Shown one piece after another: positions 16,278 through 24,161 of a DNA stretch of 64,000 nucleotides (its first letter is position 1; each line of letters begins with the position of its first letter). The notes beneath the pieces are model-generated. The model made no database searches, was not told where the DNA came from, and saw only the letters and a list, made by a program, of their open reading frames with translations. Origin of the DNA: JAOUEA01 sp963821935 (GTDB taxonomy: Bacteria > Actinomycetota > UBA4738 > HRBIN12); NCBI GenBank assembly GCA_963821935.1, contig CAWGFM010000004.1, positions 434,001 through 498,000 on the forward strand, in the 5' to 3' direction. A program made the position numbers and the translations under genes.

Positions 16278-17952
16278 CGGTCCGCTCCATCGACTCCGGG
16301 GCCGAGACGCCCAGGATGCCGAGGAGGTTCGCGATGACCTGCTTCGTCCCCGCGGCCAACCACAGCCGTGCCTGCGTCAGCTCCGGCGCGTCCGGGTCCA
16401 CCACCTTGCACTCCGTGTAGAAGCGATGGAACCGTGCCGCGACGTCCTGGACGACGTGGGTCAGGCGATGCGGCGCCCGCAGATCGGCAGCCATGGCCAC
16501 CTGGGCAGGCACGTCGGCCAGCGCTCGGAGCAGATCGAGCTCGGGATCGGAGGCGAGCAGGGACAGATCGGCCTCATCGACGGGCTTGCGGGGCACCCCG
16601 CTGGCCTCGGCCTTGCGCAGGATCGAGGCGATGCGTGCGTGCCCGTATTGCACGTAGTAGACGGGGTTGTCCATCGATTGCCGCTTCACGACCTCGATAT
16701 CGAAGTTCATCGCCGAATCGTTGGAGAACGACAGCAGCGTGAACCGCGCCGCGTCGGCTCCGACCTCGTCGATCAACTCATCGAGCGAGATGAACGAGCC
16801 GGCTCGCTTGCTCATCTTCACCGGCTCACCGTCGCGCAGGAACGAGACGAACTGATAGAGCGTGATCTCGACCGCTGCCGGGTCGAGGCCCAGTGCCGTG
16901 GCGGCACCTCTCACGCGAGTGACGTCGCCGTGGTGGTCGGCTCCCCACACGTACACCAGGTGGTCGAAGCCGCGGGAGAACTTGTCGACCAGGTACGCGC
17001 AATCGGCGCCGAAGTAGCTGTGCTTTCCGTTGGATCGCACGAGCACCCGGTCCTTGTCGTCGCCGAACGCCGTCGAACGGAACCACGTCGCGCCGTCGGC
17101 GTCGTAGGCGAACCCGGCCTCACGCAGCCGCTCCACTGCGGCCATGATCTCTCCCTTGCGCTCCAGCTCCGCCTCGCTGAAGTACACGTCGAACCGAACG
17201 CCGAACCGTTCCAGGGTGCGCTGGATGCCACGCAACACCCGGCGCGACCCTTCGGCCAACAGACGCGTCGTGCGATCGGGCTCGGGAAGGTCGGCCAGAG
17301 CGTCGCCGTGTGCGTCCACGATGTCGTGCGCGATGTCCATGAGGTAGGCGCCGTGATACCCCTCCTGGGGGACATGCCCGTCGCGGCCCACGGCTTCGAG
17401 GTAGCGACCGGTGACCGACGCACCGAACAGCTCCATCTGGCGACCGGCGTCGTTGAAGTAGTACTCGCGCTCCACCGTCTCACCGGCTGCCTCGAGCAGC
17501 CGTGCCAGGGCGTCGCCGAGCGCCGCGTTGCGCGCGTGTCCGATGTGCAACGGTCCCGTGGGATTGGCGCTGACGAATTCCACCTGCACCCGTCGTCCGG
17601 TGACCGCGGCGCGCCCGTAGTCCTCACCCTGCTCCGCGATCGCCCGGAGCGCATCGTGCAGCCACGCGTCGGTCGTGAAGATGTTCAAGAACCCTGGCCC
17701 GGCGATCGTGACCTTCTCGACGGAGGGAGCCACCGGGAGCGCATCGGCGATCGCCGAGGCGACCTCCCGTGGAGGCTTGCCCGCCCGTTTGGCGAGCATG
17801 AGCGCCACGTTGGTCGAGAAGTCGCCATGTTCCTTCTGCTTGGGAACGAGCAGCTCGGGGGTCGGCAGATCTCCGTCGATCCCCAACGCCGGCGCAGCGG
17901 CGGCGAGCCCTTCCTGCAGCAACGAGGTGAGCTCTGCTTCGATCGTCGTCAC
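16270..17952 (-). CDS. argS: Arginyl-tRNA synthetase
   Basis: Class I aminoacyl-tRNA synthetase of 560 residues. It has the N-terminal additional domain, the HIGH motif as SANPTGPLHIGHARN (near 134), the KMSKR loop and the DALR anticodon-binding domain at the C-terminus. It overlaps by 4 bases with the receiver-domain gene upstream and by 8 bases with the acetyltransferase downstream. It heads the argS/hom/thrC/thrB string. Confidence 0.97.
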   Translation of the reverse strand: MTTIEAELTSLLQEGLAAAAPALGIDGDLPTPELLVPKQKEHGDFSTNVALMLAKRAGKPPREVASAIADALPVAPSVEKVTIAGPGFLNIFTTDAWLHDALRAIAEQGEDYGRAAVTGRRVQVEFVSANPTGPLHIGHARNAALGDALARLLEAAGETVEREYYFNDAGRQMELFGASVTGRYLEAVGRDGHVPQEGYHGAYLMDIAHDIVDAHGDALADLPEPDRTTRLLAEGSRRVLRGIQRTLERFGVRFDVYFSEAELERKGEIMAAVERLREAGFAYDADGATWFRSTAFGDDKDRVLVRSNGKHSYFGADCAYLVDKFSRGFDHLVYVWGADHHGDVTRVRGAATALGLDPAAVEITLYQFVSFLRDGEPVKMSKRAGSFISLDELIDEVGADAARFTLLSFSNDSAMNFDIEVVKRQSMDNPVYYVQYGHARIASILRKAEASGVPRKPVDEADLSLLASDPELDLLRALADVPAQVAMAADLRAPHRLTHVVQDVAARFHRFYTECKVVDPDAPELTQARLWLAAGTKQVIANLLGILGVSAPESMERTDG

Positions 17953-18347
17953 GGCGCCTCCCCCCTGGGGAGTGCCCGGCGAACCGAGGCGACCAGCGCC
18001 TCGGGGTCGAATGGCTTCGTGACGTACTCCACGACACCGAGCGCGTAGCCTCGGGCCACGTCGTCTTCCTGGGCCCGCGCGGTGAGCAAGACGATCGGGA
18101 CCGACTCGAGCTCTGGGTCATCGCGCAGGCGGGCGCACACCTCGTATCCATCGAGGCCAGGCATCATCACGTCGAGCACGATGGCGTCGGGCCTGTTGGC
18201 GTGGGCCTTGTCCAACGCCTCCTCGCCGCGGTTGGCACCATCGACGGTGAACCCGCCCAGGCGGAAGTTGACCTCGAGCAAGCGCACGATCACGGGGTCG
18301 TCGTCGACGAGCAACACGCGTGGCCGTTCCGCTCCCGTCTGCGCCAT
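17949..18347 (-). CDS. Single-domain response regulator (receiver only)
   Basis: 132-residue CheY-like receiver. The acidic pocket DDD is at 15-17, the phosphoacceptor D59 lies in IVLDVMMPG, T89 and K111 (YVTKPF) complete the active site, and there is no output domain. No histidine kinase is nearby, so it may be an orphan or signal by protein contact. A TATCCT box ends 6 bases before the ATG with no Shine-Dalgarno, which suggests a leaderless transcript that continues into argS (4-base overlap). Confidence 0.9.
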   Translation of the reverse strand: MAQTGAERPRVLLVDDDPVIVRLLEVNFRLGGFTVDGANRGEEALDKAHANRPDAIVLDVMMPGLDGYEVCARLRDDPELESVPIVLLTARAQEDDVARGYALGVVEYVTKPFDPEALVASVRRALPRGEAP

Positions 18348-18353
18348 GCACCG

Positions 18354-18359
18354 AGGATA
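18354..18359 (-). promoter_or_regulatory. -10 box of leaderless receiver/argS transcript
   Basis: TATCCT on the minus strand, 6 bases before the ATG of the receiver-domain gene. No Shine-Dalgarno is present. The spacing would place the transcription start at or next to the start codon. Confidence 0.55.
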
Positions 18360-18396
18360 CCCGTGGCCCTCCCCCCGGTTAGACTGCCGGGCTGCG

Positions 18397-18468
18397 GCCC
18401 CCGTAGCTCAGGGGATAGAGCGCCGGCCTCCGGAGCCGGAAGCGCAGGTTCGAATCCTGCCGGGGGCA
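18397..18468 (+). tRNA. tRNA-Arg(CCG)
   Basis: A full cloverleaf: 7-bp acceptor gcccccg/cgggggc, D-stem gctc/gagc, anticodon stem ccggc/gccgg with loop ctCCGga (anticodon CCG, reading CGG), 4-base variable loop, T-stem gcagg/cctgc with loop ttcgaat, and discriminator A at 18468. The 3' CCA is not encoded (the next bases are ccg). TAGACT at 18380-18385 is a plausible -10 box 11 bases upstream. Confidence 0.95.
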
Positions 18469-18479
18469 CCGTGGCGCCG

Positions 18480-18485
18480 TACGCT
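18480..18485 (+). promoter_or_regulatory. -10 box of leaderless pdxH
   Basis: TACGCT followed by 6 bases and then the pdxH ATG, with no Shine-Dalgarno. It lies 11 bases after the tRNA-Arg end, so pdxH can be transcribed independently of the tRNA. Confidence 0.5.
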
Positions 18486-18491
18486 TCCGCC

Positions 18492-19139
18492 ATGACCGAC
18501 CCCCGAGACATGCAGGCGCCGACGGGCTTCCACGAGGACCGGCCTCTCGAGCGCGGCGATCTGGACCCCGACCCCGTTGCACAGTTCCGGGTGTGGCTCG
18601 CCGATGCCGAAGCCGCCGGTCTGCCGCTGCCGAACGCCATGGCGTTGGCCACGGCTGACCGATCGGGCAGGCCGTCGGTGCGTCACGTTCTGCTCCGGGG
18701 GATCGACGGGAACGGGTTCACCTTCTTCACGAACTACGAGAGTCGCAAGGGCCGGCAGCTCACCGACCAGCCGTGGGCCGCGCTGGTGTTCCTGTGGAAG
18801 GAGCTGGATCGCCAGGTCCATGTGAACGGCAGCGTCGAGCGCGTCAGCCCGCCCGAATCCGACGAGTACTTCGCGACGCGGCCACGCGACGCCCAACTGG
18901 GGGCGTGGGCTTCCTACCAGAGTCAGGTCTTGGCGGGTCGCGAGGAGCTCGAGACGCGGCTCGCGGACACGGAGACACGCTTCCCCGGGGAGGTACCACG
19001 GCCCGCGCACTGGGGTGGGTTCCGGCTGTCCCCGTCGTCGATCGAGTTCTGGCAGGGACGTCGGCACCGCCTGCACGACCGGTTCCTCTACTCGGCCCTC
19101 GACGGTGGCGGCTGGAGCATCGACCGTCTCTCGCCGTAG
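18492..19139 (+). CDS. pdxH: Pyridoxine/pyridoxamine 5'-phosphate oxidase
   Basis: FMN-dependent oxidase (215 residues) that converts PNP or PMP to pyridoxal 5'-phosphate, the cofactor of the decarboxylase and threonine synthase encoded elsewhere in this window. The FMN-binding segment GRPSVRHVLLRGID, the YQSQVL region and the C-terminal WGGFRLSPSSIEFWQGRRHRL with dimer and PLP contacts are all diagnostic. The start at 18492 is the first ATG after the tRNA and gives the normal N-terminus. Confidence 0.95.
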   Translation: MTDPRDMQAPTGFHEDRPLERGDLDPDPVAQFRVWLADAEAAGLPLPNAMALATADRSGRPSVRHVLLRGIDGNGFTFFTNYESRKGRQLTDQPWAALVFLWKELDRQVHVNGSVERVSPPESDEYFATRPRDAQLGAWASYQSQVLAGREELETRLADTETRFPGEVPRPAHWGGFRLSPSSIEFWQGRRHRLHDRFLYSALDGGGWSIDRLSP

Positions 19140-19159
19140 GCTCACGTTCGCTCGGCCGG

Positions 19160-19165
19160 TAGTCT
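19160..19165 (+). promoter_or_regulatory. -10 box of M20 peptidase/bpa transcript
   Basis: TAGTCT, then 8 bases, then the ATG of the M20 peptidase gene, with no Shine-Dalgarno in between. This fits leaderless transcription. Confidence 0.5.
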
Positions 19166-19173
19166 CCCGCCCC

Positions 19174-20559
19174 ATGGACCTCGACACCCTCCGCCGACGA
19201 ACCAGCGACGACATGCCCCGCACGATCGCCGAGCTGGAGCGGCTCGTCGCGATCCCCTCGATCGGCTACCCGGGCTACGACCCCATCCACGTTCGACACA
19301 GCGCTGACGCCACCGCTGAGATCGTGCGGGACGCCGGCTGTGCGGACGTCGGCCTCATCGAGCTCGAGGGCGGCCACCCGGCCGTCTTCGGTCACATCCC
19401 CGGACCGCCCGGGGCGCCGACGCTGCTGCTGTACGCCCACCACGACGTACAGCCCGAAGGGCAGGCGGAACGATGGCAGACACCTCCCTTCGAACCGGCG
19501 ATCCGCGATGGCCGCCTCTACGGCCGAGGCGCCGCGGACGACAAGAGCGGCATCGCGATCCACGCCGCGGCGTTGCGGGCCCTGGGCGTCGGCGACGGTG
19601 CCGCCCTCCCGGTCAGCGTCAAGATCTTGGTCGAGGGCGAAGAGGAATGCACCACCGAGCACCTGCCCGAGCTGGTGCAGGGCCATGCCGACCTGCTCCG
19701 CGCCGACATCGCCGTGGTTGCGGACGGCGGCAACTACCGCACCGGCGTTCCCACGATCTGCACCAGCGTCCGTGGGGTCCTCGACTGCCTGGTCACCGTG
19801 CGTGTCCTGCCCATCGCCCAGCACAGCGGCAGCTACGGGGGCCCGATCCCGGACGCCATCACCGCACTGGCACGCATGCTCGCGACCCTGCACGACGATC
19901 AAGGGAGCGTGGCGGTCGACGGCCTGCACTCCTTCGAATGGACCGGCATGCAGGTGCCTGAAGACGAGCTGCGTGAGGAGGCGGGCGTGTTCGATTCGGT
20001 GCAGATGATCGGCACCGGGACCTTGTCCGATCGTCTGCTGTCCAAGCCGGCCATCTCGGTCGTCGGGTTCGACGCTCCCAGCGTGGCGGGGTCCTCGAAC
20101 CAGATCGTGCCCGAAGCTCGAGCTCGCGTCTCACTGCGCCTGGCGCCGGGCGACGATCCCGAGAGCGCCCGGCGCGCCCTGATCGCTCACCTCCGCGCCG
20201 CTGCGCCGTGGGGTGTCCAGGTCGAGATCGAAGCCGATGGAGGTGGCTCGGGCTATCTCGTCGACACCGCCACGCCCGCGTATGCCGCCGCCACCGATGC
20301 CATGGCGCAGGCATTCGGCCATGCGGTGGTGGAGATCGGCAGCGGCGGCTCGATCCCGCTGGTGCCGATGCTGGCCCAGACCTTCCCGGGCATCGCGGTC
20401 CTGATCGTCGGCGCCGGTGATGAGCGATCCAACTACCACTCGCTGGATGAAAGCGTCGATCTGGCGGACCTGGAGCACATGGTGCTGGCCGAGGCGCTGT
20501 TGATCCAGCAGATGGGCGCGGGTGGCCCTGCTGCGACCGGTGCTAGGTTGGCGACATGA
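19174..20559 (+). CDS. M20-family metallopeptidase (dipeptidase-like)
   Basis: 461-residue zinc peptidase of the M20/M28 dipeptidase group. Metal and catalytic residues are visible: AHHDVQPEG (His/Asp), the bridging Asp in RGAADDKSG, the catalytic Glu pair in VEGEEEC, and a late His in NYHSLDES. A dimerisation lid lies in the middle. It probably hydrolyses small peptides or N-acyl amino acids in the cytosol. Its stop overlaps the bpa start by 4 bases; a peptidase next to a proteasome activator could finish degradation of proteasome products, though this is inference. Confidence 0.92.
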   Translation: MDLDTLRRRTSDDMPRTIAELERLVAIPSIGYPGYDPIHVRHSADATAEIVRDAGCADVGLIELEGGHPAVFGHIPGPPGAPTLLLYAHHDVQPEGQAERWQTPPFEPAIRDGRLYGRGAADDKSGIAIHAAALRALGVGDGAALPVSVKILVEGEEECTTEHLPELVQGHADLLRADIAVVADGGNYRTGVPTICTSVRGVLDCLVTVRVLPIAQHSGSYGGPIPDAITALARMLATLHDDQGSVAVDGLHSFEWTGMQVPEDELREEAGVFDSVQMIGTGTLSDRLLSKPAISVVGFDAPSVAGSSNQIVPEARARVSLRLAPGDDPESARRALIAHLRAAAPWGVQVEIEADGGGSGYLVDTATPAYAAATDAMAQAFGHAVVEIGSGGSIPLVPMLAQTFPGIAVLIVGAGDERSNYHSLDESVDLADLEHMVLAEALLIQQMGAGGPAATGARLAT

Positions 20560-21104
20560 GCGTCGACCCCGGTGCACCTTCAGCCCTCACTCCGGATCCC
20601 GATCCGGCGGTCGCGGCGGTTCCCGTCCAGGATCGCTCCGATGACGGTCCCCCCGCGAGCGGACGGCCAGAGGTCCAGCAAGAAGTCATCACCGAACCGG
20701 CCAAGCTGCTCCGCATCGCGAGCATGGTGCGGGAGTTGCTCGACGAGACCCGCCAAGCGTCGCTGGACGAATCCGGACGCAAACGGTTGGCCGAGATCTA
20801 TCAGCGCGCGGTGGGTGAGCTGTCCGAAGTGCTGTCCGATGACCTCCGCGACGAGTTGGGCGACCTCGCCCCGCCGCTCGAAGGGGTGCCGTCGGAGTCG
20901 GAGATCCGCATCGCCCAGGCGCAGTTGGTCGGTTGGCTCGAGGGCTTGTTCCACGGGATCCAGGCGGCGATGTTCGCCCAGCAGGCCGCGGCCCGCCAGC
21001 AGTTCGAGGAGATCAGGCGGCGTGGGTTGCCCGGCCAGGGCGGCGGTCCACCCGACGGCGAACCAGCACCGTCAGGCCCCGCGAGCCCTGGACAGTACCT
21101 GTAG
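20556..21104 (+). CDS. bpa: Bacterial proteasome activator Bpa (DUF2587)
   Basis: 182-residue protein of the actinobacterial Bpa family (Rv3780 type), an ATP-independent ring that opens the 20S proteasome. Residues 45-160 form the conserved helical core (KLLRIASMVRELLDE through QQFEEIRRRGLPGQ). The C-terminus ends exactly in GQYL, the motif that docks into the alpha-ring pockets. The N-terminal 40 residues and a Gly/Pro-rich linker before GQYL are low complexity. The proteasome genes themselves are not in this window. The start overlaps the M20 peptidase stop. Confidence 0.93.
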   Translation: MSVDPGAPSALTPDPDPAVAAVPVQDRSDDGPPASGRPEVQQEVITEPAKLLRIASMVRELLDETRQASLDESGRKRLAEIYQRAVGELSEVLSDDLRDELGDLAPPLEGVPSESEIRIAQAQLVGWLEGLFHGIQAAMFAQQAAARQQFEEIRRRGLPGQGGGPPDGEPAPSGPASPGQYL

Positions 21105-21108
21105 GCCC

Positions 21109-21939
21109 TTACTCGCCGGCAGGTTCACCCACGTTGGCCCTCACCGATCCCGTCGACGAGGTCCCGCCACCTGCCAACCGCTGGGCCAGGTAGACGGGGA
21201 TCAACGACAGCACCATCACGAGGGCAGCGACGGCGTTGGCTTCCGGTCGGTTCCTGGGCAGCCGGATCGCATTGAAGATCCATTTCGGGAGCGTGATCTC
21301 CGAACCCGACACGAAGTTCGTCACGATGATCTCGTCGAACGACAGTGCGAACGCGAGGAGCCCACCGGCGACCAACGCGGTGCCGATCGCCGGCAGGGTG
21401 ATCCACCGGAACGTTTGCCACCCATCGGCGCCCAGATCCATGCTGGCCTCCATCAAGGACGTGCGGGTCCGGCGCAACCGCGCCACGACATTGTTGAAGA
21501 CCACGACGATGCAGAACGTGGCGTGGCCGATCATGATGGTCCACAGGCTGAACGTGAGCCCTGTAGTGTTGATGCCCGTTCGCAGCGCCATGCCGGTGAT
21601 GATGCCCGGGAGTGCGATCGGCAAGACCAGCAGGAAGGACACCGACTGCCGGCCGAAGAACCGGAACCGGTGCACCGCGAATGCCGCCGCACTGCCCAAC
21701 ACCAGCGCGATCGCGGTCGTGATGGACGCCACCTTGATCGAGTTCAGCAAGGCTGCTCGCATGCTCGCATCGCCGAACGCCAGCGTGAACCACTTCGTGG
21801 TGAACGACGTCGGGGGCCACACCTGGGCCACGCTGTCGTTGAAGGCGTAGATCACCACGACGGCGAGCGGCACGTAGAGGAACAGCAGCGTGACGACGGT
21901 CCCCAGACGGATCACGAACCTGCCTCCCCTGGACTCCAT
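21109..21939 (-). CDS. ABC transporter permease, PotC-like
   Basis: 276-residue inner-membrane permease of the polyamine/opine importer class. It has about six hydrophobic spans and the cytoplasmic EAA loop EASMDLGADGWQTFRWITLPAIG that contacts the ATPase. It is the last gene of the importer operon, after the PotB-like permease. The ATG at 21939 lies 2 bases after the upstream stop; a GTG 6 bases further upstream, overlapping that stop as GTGA, is an alternative. It converges on bpa with 4 bases between stops. Confidence 0.92.
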   Translation of the reverse strand: MESRGGRFVIRLGTVVTLLFLYVPLAVVVIYAFNDSVAQVWPPTSFTTKWFTLAFGDASMRAALLNSIKVASITTAIALVLGSAAAFAVHRFRFFGRQSVSFLLVLPIALPGIITGMALRTGINTTGLTFSLWTIMIGHATFCIVVVFNNVVARLRRTRTSLMEASMDLGADGWQTFRWITLPAIGTALVAGGLLAFALSFDEIIVTNFVSGSEITLPKWIFNAIRLPRNRPEANAVAALVMVLSLIPVYLAQRLAGGGTSSTGSVRANVGEPAGE

Positions 21940-21941
21940 GG

Positions 21942-22838
21942 TCACAGGGCGTCGAAGGCGCCCAGCTTGCGGGCGATCGCGAGGTAGACGGCCATGATCG
22001 CGACAGGAACCAGGGCGAACGCGGCTGCGAAGGGCACGTTGTTGGCTACGCCTACGTTGTCGTAGATCACGTTGCCGATGAACTTGGTGTTGCCCACCAG
22101 CAAGGGGGCGATGTAGTCGCCGAGCGTCAGGGAGAACGAGAAGATCGAGCCTGCCACGATGCCGGGCAGCGCGAGCGGCCAGATCACCCGCCGGAACGTG
22201 GTCCAGCCCTTGGCGCCCAGGTCGCTCGAGGCCTCCAGGTACGAGGCGGGCAGCCGCTCGAACGACGCGTAGATCGGCAGGACGACGAACGGCAACCACA
22301 GGTAGGTGAAGGTGAGCCAGATCGACCACAGTGAGTTCCCGATACCTGGCGACGGGATCCCGACGAGGTCGAGCACCCATTCGAACAGCCCACCCGGCGC
22401 CGTGATCGTTTGCCATGCGAACGCACGGATGAGGTAGCTGGTCCACAGAGGCACGACGACCGCGACCAGGAGCACCGAGCGCATCCGCGGGCTCGCCATC
22501 CGGGCCGCGTAATAGGCGATCGGCAGCGCCAGCAGGATGTCGGCCATCGTGACCGCCGCGGCGATCCACACGGTTCGAGCCGTGATCGTCCGATACACGG
22601 GCGTGCTCCACAAGATCTCGAAGTTCTGCAGTCCCCAGTCGCGCACGACCGTGGACGTGAAGACATCGACCTTCCAGAACGCGTTGATGAGCAGCAGCAC
22701 GAGCGCGCCCAGGTAGAACACGACGAGCCAGGCCAGCGGGGGTGTCAGCGTCAGCCCGAGTCGCCATCGAGGATGGCGGAACAGCGCGACCTGAACAGGA
22801 TGCCGCGAGCGGGCGTGCGTGTGGTCAGCGTCGGTCAT
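21942..22838 (-). CDS. ABC transporter permease, PotB-like
   Basis: 298-residue permease with about six hydrophobic spans and the EAA loop EASSDLGAKGWTTFRRVIWPLALPG. It pairs with the PotC-like permease to form the channel. The ATG at 22838 gives the usual cytoplasmic N-terminus before the first span. No good Shine-Dalgarno is seen; the long hairpin at 22851-22883 ends just before this start and could modulate its expression relative to the binding protein. Confidence 0.92.
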   Translation of the reverse strand: MTDADHTHARSRHPVQVALFRHPRWRLGLTLTPPLAWLVVFYLGALVLLLINAFWKVDVFTSTVVRDWGLQNFEILWSTPVYRTITARTVWIAAAVTMADILLALPIAYYAARMASPRMRSVLLVAVVVPLWTSYLIRAFAWQTITAPGGLFEWVLDLVGIPSPGIGNSLWSIWLTFTYLWLPFVVLPIYASFERLPASYLEASSDLGAKGWTTFRRVIWPLALPGIVAGSIFSFSLTLGDYIAPLLVGNTKFIGNVIYDNVGVANNVPFAAAFALVPVAIMAVYLAIARKLGAFDAL

Positions 22839-22850
22839 GAGGGTGGAGGA

Positions 22851-22883
22851 GCGGTGGGCGCCCGCAACGCGGGCGCCCACCGC
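22851..22883 (-). repeat. Perfect 15-bp hairpin between binding-protein and permease genes
   Basis: Arms 22851-22865 and 22869-22883 are exact reverse complements (gcggtgggcgcccgc) around the 3-base loop aac. It fills most of the 54-base gap between the substrate-binding protein stop (22893) and the PotB-like start (22838). There is no T-run, so partial termination or 3'-end protection of the upstream message is more likely than a strong intrinsic terminator. Confidence 0.85.
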
Positions 22884-22892
22884 TCGCGGGAA

Positions 22893-24161
22893 TCAGGCCC
22901 CCCGGATCTCCGTCCACTTCTGCTGCCAGACCGAGTAGTCCTGACACACGTTGCCTCGGTCGTCACCGCATTCTGCTTGCGGCGTCTTCCACAATGCCAG
23001 CGAATCCAGGAACTCGGCATCGCCGCAGTGACCGTACCGAACGGTGTCCGCCAGCTCAGCCGATCCCTTGCCGTACGCCTTGTCCAGTCGCTTGCGCAGG
23101 ACGTCGCACGCCGCCGCGTTGCTGGTACCGGCTCCGTAGTAGTCCGCAACCTCTGCCTGGACGTCGGCCGTCATGGTCCACTTCATCCACTCGAGCATGC
23201 AGTTGGGGTGCGGTGCATCCGTGGCCAGCATCCAGGTGTCGGCCCAGCCGGTCATGCCCTCGCTGGGCTCGGCGGCATCCACCGGCGCGTCGACCTCCGA
23301 GAAGCTCAGGTTGACCGGCCACGCGGTGCCCGCGACCATGGATCCGTCGACGAACCCGTCGATCTCGGTCGTGTAGGCGGCCCAGTACTTATCGATCATG
23401 CCGCTCTGACCCTCCAACAGATCGACGGCCGCGTCCAGCTGTTCGGCCGTCAGCTCGTACGGATCGGTGATGCCCAGATCCGGTTGGTGGGTCTGCAGGT
23501 ACAGCGCCGCATCCGCGATGTAGATCGGGAAGTCATAGGCGGTGATGCTGCCCGCGTACGGATTCGCTGCACCGTTCAACTCCGTCTCGAACACGACGTC
23601 CCAACTCGTCGGCGCGGGCTTAACCTCTTCCGTGTTGTACATGAGGAAGTTGGGTCCATACATGTACGGCACTCCGTAGACCGCACCGTCCACCACGTAT
23701 TGGCTGTTGTTCGTGCCGGTCTCGGGCTGCAGCGGCGGGATCACGTCGGCGAAATCGGGGAACAGCGCAGGATCGACGGCCGACACCGCGCCGGACGCGA
23801 TCAGTCGGTTAGATGAGTCGCCCGATGCGGAGACGCCGTCGAACGAGCCCGCTTGCTGCGTCATCAGGTTGAACATCTCGTCGGAGCTGTCCGCGTACTT
23901 CACGGTCACCGTGCAACCGGTTTGATCCTCGAAGGGCGTCACCCAGTCGTAGGACTCATACCCCTCGGTCGTTCCATCCTCGACGTAGCCGACCCACGCG
24001 ATGAGACTGAGTTCTCCCTCGGTCTCCCCGATCGTGTCGACGGCGGCCGGCGCCTCCGGCGTGGATCCGCCGTCGCCCCCCGAATCGCTCTCCGTGCCGC
24101 ACGCCACGGCAGCCACGAGCACGAGCGCCGCGGATGCGGCGAGCAGTCGATACCCCTTCAT
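22893..24161 (-). CDS. Substrate-binding lipoprotein, PotD-like
   Basis: 422-residue extracellular binding protein of the spermidine/putrescine class. A lipoprotein signal peptide ends at AVAC (Cys21), followed by an Asp/Gly-rich linker and two periplasmic-binding lobes with the typical YDWVTPFEDQTGCTV and FDGVSASGDSSNRLI segments. Late cysteines (in PHPNCMLEW, AACDVL, GHCGDAE, AECGDD and NVCQDY) suggest disulfides. GGAGGGG precedes the ATG, and the start also overlaps the ATPase stop by 4 bases. The ligand is polyamine-like by family; a related cation or opine is possible. Confidence 0.9.
   Translation of the reverse strand: MKGYRLLAASAALVLVAAVACGTESDSGGDGGSTPEAPAAVDTIGETEGELSLIAWVGYVEDGTTEGYESYDWVTPFEDQTGCTVTVKYADSSDEMFNLMTQQAGSFDGVSASGDSSNRLIASGAVSAVDPALFPDFADVIPPLQPETGTNNSQYVVDGAVYGVPYMYGPNFLMYNTEEVKPAPTSWDVVFETELNGAANPYAGSITAYDFPIYIADAALYLQTHQPDLGITDPYELTAEQLDAAVDLLEGQSGMIDKYWAAYTTEIDGFVDGSMVAGTAWPVNLSFSEVDAPVDAAEPSEGMTGWADTWMLATDAPHPNCMLEWMKWTMTADVQAEVADYYGAGTSNAAACDVLRKRLDKAYGKGSAELADTVRYGHCGDAEFLDSLALWKTPQAECGDDRGNVCQDYSVWQQKWTEIRGA

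Noticed and set aside
16210..18048. A 612-codon open frame on the plus strand opposite argS
   Set aside because: It is the antisense shadow of a high-GC gene; the minus strand carries clear argS motifs and no family features are visible in the plus frame.
18290..18652. A minus-strand frame containing PPAGFEPALPAPEAGALS
   Set aside because: It translates the complement of tRNA-Arg(CCG) and the pdxH start; not a gene.
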